A stretch of DNA of 64,000 nucleotides from Paenibacillus koleovorans NBRC 103111 (GTDB lineage Bacteria > Bacillota > Bacilli > Paenibacillales > NBRC-103111): NCBI RefSeq assembly GCF_004000845.1, contig NZ_BIMA01000023.1, positions 1 to 64,000 on the forward strand, in the 5' to 3' direction. Numbering within the stretch: the stretch's first letter is position 1; every line of letters begins with the position of its first letter. The notes below the pieces were generated by a model that saw only the letters and a program-made list of their open reading frames with translations, was not told where the DNA came from and made no database searches. This document shows positions 61,039-64,000 of the stretch, piece by piece. The position numbers were made by a program, and so were the translations under genes.

Positions 61039-62397
61039 TTACCCAGCTTGCTCCGGCGCATATTGTCGGTCGAGGCTGACGAACTTGTTGAAGTTCTTCA
61101 GGAACACGAGCTCCACCGTACCGACCGGCCCATTCCGCTGCTTGGCGATGATGATCTCGATGATGTTCTTCTTCTCCGACTCCTTGTCGTAGTAATCGTC
61201 CCGGTACAAGAACGCCACGATGTCGGCGTCCTGCTCGATCGAGCCCGATTCCCGCAAGTCGGACATCATCGGCCGCTTGTCCTGCCGCTGCTCTACGCCC
61301 CGGCTGAGCTGCGACAGCGCGATGACCGGCACATCGAGCTCACGTGCGATCCCCTTCAGCGTACGGGAGATCTCGGATACTTCCTGCTGCCGGTTCTCGC
61401 CGGCTTTGCCGCGCCCGTGAATGAGCTGCAGGTAGTCGATCAGGATCATGCCGAGCCCTTTTTCCTTCTTCAGCCGCCGGCATTTCGAGCGGATGTCCGC
61501 CACGGTGATCGACGGCGAATCGTCGATGTAGATGTTCGCCTCGGACAGCGTCCCGATCGCCATCGTCAGCTTCTGCCAGTCGTCGCCCTCGAGGAAGCCG
61601 GTCCGCAGACGCGAAGCATCGACATTCGCCTCGGCGCAGATCATCCGCTGGACGAGCTGCGCGGCGCCCATCTCGAGCGAGAAGATGGCGACGGTTTCCT
61701 TCGCCCGGACGCCGACGTTCTGCGCGATGTTCAGCGCGAACGCGGTCTTCCCGACGGAGGGGCGCGCCGCCACGATGATGAGGTCCGACCGTTGGAAGCC
61801 GGACGTCATCTTGTCGAGGTCGGTGAACCCGGATGGGATCCCGGTGGCTCCGCCCTTGTGCGCATACAGGAACTCGACGCGCTCGAACACTTCCATGAGT
61901 ACATCGCGGATCGCGACGAACCCGTTGCCGGCGCGGCGGTTCGAAATCTCGAGAATTTTGCGCTCCGCCTCGCTCAGCAGCTCCCCGACTTCCTCCTCGC
62001 CGGCATAGCCATTGCTTACGATCTGGGTCGCGGTGCGGATCAACCGGCGCAGCATCGATTTTTCTTCGACAATCGCCGCATAGTAATCGACGTTGGCCGC
62101 CGTCGGCACCGCATTGGCCAGCTGGCTCAAGTACGAGACGCCGCCGATGTCCTCGAGCTGCTGCTTGTCCTGCAGCTTGGCCGTAAGCGTGATCAGGTCG
62201 ACCGGCTCGTCGTCCTGCGCCAAGTCCTGCATCGCCGCGAAAATATGTTGATGGGCCGTCCGATAGAAATCGTCGGAGGTCACCCGCTCCAAAGCCGTAA
62301 TCAGCGCTTCCCCGTCCAGCAGAATGGCGCCTAGTACGGCCTGCTCGGCCTCCAGATTCTGCGGAGGGATGCGATCGAGAAACAGTTCCCCGCTCAT
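61039..62397 (-). CDS. dnaB: Replicative DNA helicase
   Basis: 452 aa, the DnaB family length (called dnaC in B. subtilis). N-terminal DnaB domain (PPQNLEAEQAVLGAILLDGE) and C-terminal RecA-like helicase with Walker A VAARPSVGKTAFALN, Walker B LGMILIDYLQLI and DnaB motif 4 around RQQEVSEISRTLKGIARELD. It unwinds DNA as a hexamer at the replication fork. AGGAGAAGGG precedes the ATG. Its place between rplI and purA is the usual Firmicutes order. Confidence 0.98.
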   Translation of the reverse strand: MSGELFLDRIPPQNLEAEQAVLGAILLDGEALITALERVTSDDFYRTAHQHIFAAMQDLAQDDEPVDLITLTAKLQDKQQLEDIGGVSYLSQLANAVPTAANVDYYAAIVEEKSMLRRLIRTATQIVSNGYAGEEEVGELLSEAERKILEISNRRAGNGFVAIRDVLMEVFERVEFLYAHKGGATGIPSGFTDLDKMTSGFQRSDLIIVAARPSVGKTAFALNIAQNVGVRAKETVAIFSLEMGAAQLVQRMICAEANVDASRLRTGFLEGDDWQKLTMAIGTLSEANIYIDDSPSITVADIRSKCRRLKKEKGLGMILIDYLQLIHGRGKAGENRQQEVSEISRTLKGIARELDVPVIALSQLSRGVEQRQDKRPMMSDLRESGSIEQDADIVAFLYRDDYYDKESEKKNIIEIIIAKQRNGPVGTVELVFLKNFNKFVSLDRQYAPEQAG

Positions 62398-62512
62398 AGC
62401 CCTTCTCCTAACATGTCCTAGAATTCCATGGCGCTTCCGCCCTTATACTTCTTCCACCCAAACAACCTTACCTTCAACCGCGGCCAAGCAACCAAGAAGC
62501 CTTCAATCAACC

Positions 62513-62959
62513 TTACTTCTCTTCCGTCACTTGCACCTTCACCTGCGCCGTCACTTCCGGATGCAGCTTGATGCTCACTACCGTGACGCCCAGGACGCGA
62601 ATCGCATCGTCCATCTGGAACTTGCGCTTGTCGACGGAGAGGCCCAGCTTCTCCATCTCCTCGGCGATCTGCTTGCTCGTGATCGAGCCGAACAGTCGGC
62701 CGCCTTCGCCGGACTTGGCACGGATGACGACAGTCGTCTCAGCGAGCTTGGCCGCCAGCTTCTGCGCGTCTTCCTTCTCCTTGTCCTTCTTCTTCTTCTC
62801 CGATTGCTTCTGCTGCTCCAGCGTCTTCACGTTACCCTCGGAAGCGAGCGCCGCCAGCTTCTGCGGCAGCAGGAAATTGCGTACGTATCCTTCGGACAAG
62901 TCCTTGACTTCTCCCTTTTTGCCTTGCCCTTTGACATCCTTCAGAAAAATTACCTTCAT
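62513..62959 (-). CDS. rplI: 50S ribosomal protein L9
   Basis: 148 aa, the family length. The signature [20 protein letters not shown] and [13 protein letters not shown] at the N-terminus, a long connecting helix ([20 protein letters not shown]) and a C-terminal domain beginning [13 protein letters not shown] identify it. GGAGGGG precedes the ATG, and the ATG overlaps the gdpP stop as ATGA, so the two are coupled. Confidence 0.98.
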   Translation of the reverse strand: MKVIFLKDVKGQGKKGEVKDLSEGYVRNFLLPQKLAALASEGNVKTLEQQKQSEKKKKDKEKEDAQKLAAKLAETTVVIRAKSGEGGRLFGSITSKQIAEEMEKLGLSVDKRKFQMDDAIRVLGVTVVSIKLHPEVTAQVKVQVTEEK

Positions 62960-64000
62960 TCGAAAAGCCCCTCCTCATCTTTCATTTGTGCGAGTACTTC
63001 CTTCAGCTTCTTCACGGCGTCCTCGACCTTGCCCTCGAGCTGAACCGCCGCATTCGTCAGATGCCCGCCGCCGCCCAGCCGCTCCATGACCACCTGTACA
63101 TTGATCTGGCCAAGCGAGCGGGCGCTGATGCCGATGAGCCCGTCCGTCCGTTCGCTGACGACGAAGGACGCCATGATGTCGGTCATGTTGATCAGCGTAT
63201 CGGCCGCCTGCGCGATGAGCAGCTGCGGGTACTTGCGACCCGACTGCGTGACGGCCACGGCGATATGCTCGTACAAAATTTCGGCGTGTTTGATCACTTC
63301 CGCCTTGCGGATGAACGCGTCCAGGTCTTCCTTCAGCATACGCTGGATGAGCCCGGAGTCGGCGCCGTTGCGGCGCAGGAACGAAGCCGCCTCGAATGTC
63401 CGCGCCCCGGTGCGCAGCGCGAAGCTCTTGGTGTCGACCACGATGCCTGCTAGCAGCACCGTCGCCTCCAGCACCTCGAGCGACACCCGCTCCTGGAAAT
63501 ACTGGAGCAGCTCGGTGACAAGCTCGCAAGTGGACGAGGCGTAAGGCTCCATGTAGATCAGAGTCGCTTCATTGATGAACTCTTCGCTCCGGCGGTGATG
63601 GTCGATCACCATGATGCGCTGCGTCTGCTGCAGCAGCTTCGGCTCGGCTACCATCGAAGCCTTGTGCGTGTCGACCACGATGGCGAGACTCCGCGGAGTC
63701 GTAATCTGGAGCGCTTGCTCCGGCGTGATGAACCACTTGTACAGCCGCTCGTCGCCCTTGATCGTCTCCATCAGCTTCATAATCGATGGATTGATCCCTT
63801 CGAGCACGATGTAGCCTTCCTTCTGGCTCATCTGCACCGCCTTCAGCACCCCGATGGCTGCGCCGATCGCGTCCATGTCCGGGTGCCGGTGGCCCATGAT
63901 GACCACCTTGTCGCTGTCGCGCATCAGATCGCGCATCGCATGCGAGATGACGCGCGCCCGCACGCGCGTCCGCTTCTCTACGGCGTTCGAGCGCCCGCCG
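62956..64000 (-). CDS. gdpP: Cyclic-di-AMP phosphodiesterase GdpP, C-terminal part (cut by window edge)
   Basis: About 348 codons are present; the 5' part runs off the right edge. The frame stays open to the edge (the [16 protein letters not shown] stretch upstream of 63963 reads as the expected linker), so the internal start at 63963 is not real. DHH domain motifs: [24 protein letters not shown] and [14 protein letters not shown]1 motif [12 protein letters not shown]. It hydrolyses c-di-AMP to pApA, with membrane, PAS and degenerate GGDEF parts expected in the missing region. It overlaps rplI by four bases. Confidence 0.95.
   Translation of the reverse strand, partial: GGRSNAVEKRTRVRARVISHAMRDLMRDSDKVVIMGHRHPDMDAIGAAIGVLKAVQMSQKEGYIVLEGINPSIMKLMETIKGDERLYKWFITPEQALQITTPRSLAIVVDTHKASMVAEPKLLQQTQRIMVIDHHRRSEEFINEATLIYMEPYASSTCELVTELLQYFQERVSLEVLEATVLLAGIVVDTKSFALRTGARTFEAASFLRRNGADSGLIQRMLKEDLDAFIRKAEVIKHAEILYEHIAVAVTQSGRKYPQLLIAQAADTLINMTDIMASFVVSERTDGLIGISARSLGQINVQVVMERLGGGGHLTNAAVQLEGKVEDAVKKLKEVLAQMKDEEGLFE

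Noticed and set aside
61048-62334. 428-aa plus-strand frame
   Set aside because: Antisense shadow of dnaB; Arg/Leu/Asp/His-rich with no domain motif.

Overview
The window looks like a chromosome segment from a moderately GC-rich Gram-positive bacterium of the Paenibacillaceae (Paenibacillus/Cohnella type). Two things point there. The right third carries the Firmicutes origin-proximal core in its usual order (walR-walK-walH-walI-walJ, htrA, a CxxH/CxxC protein, rlmH, purA, dnaB, rplI, gdpP). The left half carries the carbohydrate ABC operons with YesM/YesN-type sensor kinase and AraC-type response regulator pairs that are typical of that family. No rRNA, tRNA, CRISPR array or intact insertion sequence was seen.

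Layout. 0.2-11.4 kb: a minus-strand carbohydrate uptake and catabolism operon in the order permease, permease, histidine kinase, AraC regulator, solute-binding lipoprotein, enolase-superfamily enzyme, six-hairpin glycosidase, alpha/alpha-toroid protein. 11.6-18.4 kb: alditol oxidase, a membrane diguanylate cyclase, a MerR regulator with two SRPBCC proteins, a third SRPBCC protein, and a short-chain dehydrogenase divergent from a second MerR regulator. Several promoters here have readable operators. 18.5-31 kb: a second uptake operon (two LplB/LplC-type permeases, LplA-type binding protein, DppA-like M55 peptidase, and a 1567-residue modular secreted heparinase II/III-type lyase), divergent from its regulator/kinase pair. 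31-40.9 kb: an acyltransferase, a convergent LuxR regulator and multi-membrane-span kinase pair, an ECF sigma/anti-sigma pair, a YdeI-like protein, and a cyclic-nucleotide-binding-domain/DASS transporter fusion.

40.9-46.8 kb is an accessory, visibly AT-richer stretch between ordinary genes. It has nuclease/transposase gene remnants, a TIR-domain protein with an N-terminal Cys/His knuckle, an XRE-ImmA/IrrE metallopeptidase with an unrecognised 234-aa partner, and a DUF6602-like PD-(D/E)XK nuclease candidate. This is the best candidate for an undescribed defence or stress module.

46.8-64 kb is the origin-proximal core, interrupted at 47.3-49.3 kb by a DUF1398 protein, an AraC regulator with a repeat-encoded and possibly frameshifted N-terminus, and a roughly 0.7-kb intergenic stretch rich in short repeats.

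How the genes work together. Both uptake operons lack an ABC ATPase, so they probably share a distant MsmX-type one. Each pairs import with enzymes acting on the imported or extracellular carbohydrate and with a dedicated sensor/regulator. The walRKHIJ genes control cell-wall metabolism and sit next to an M23 peptidase. purA has a PurBox pair. Start sites were moved from the longest ORF wherever a ribosome-binding site clearly favoured an internal start.
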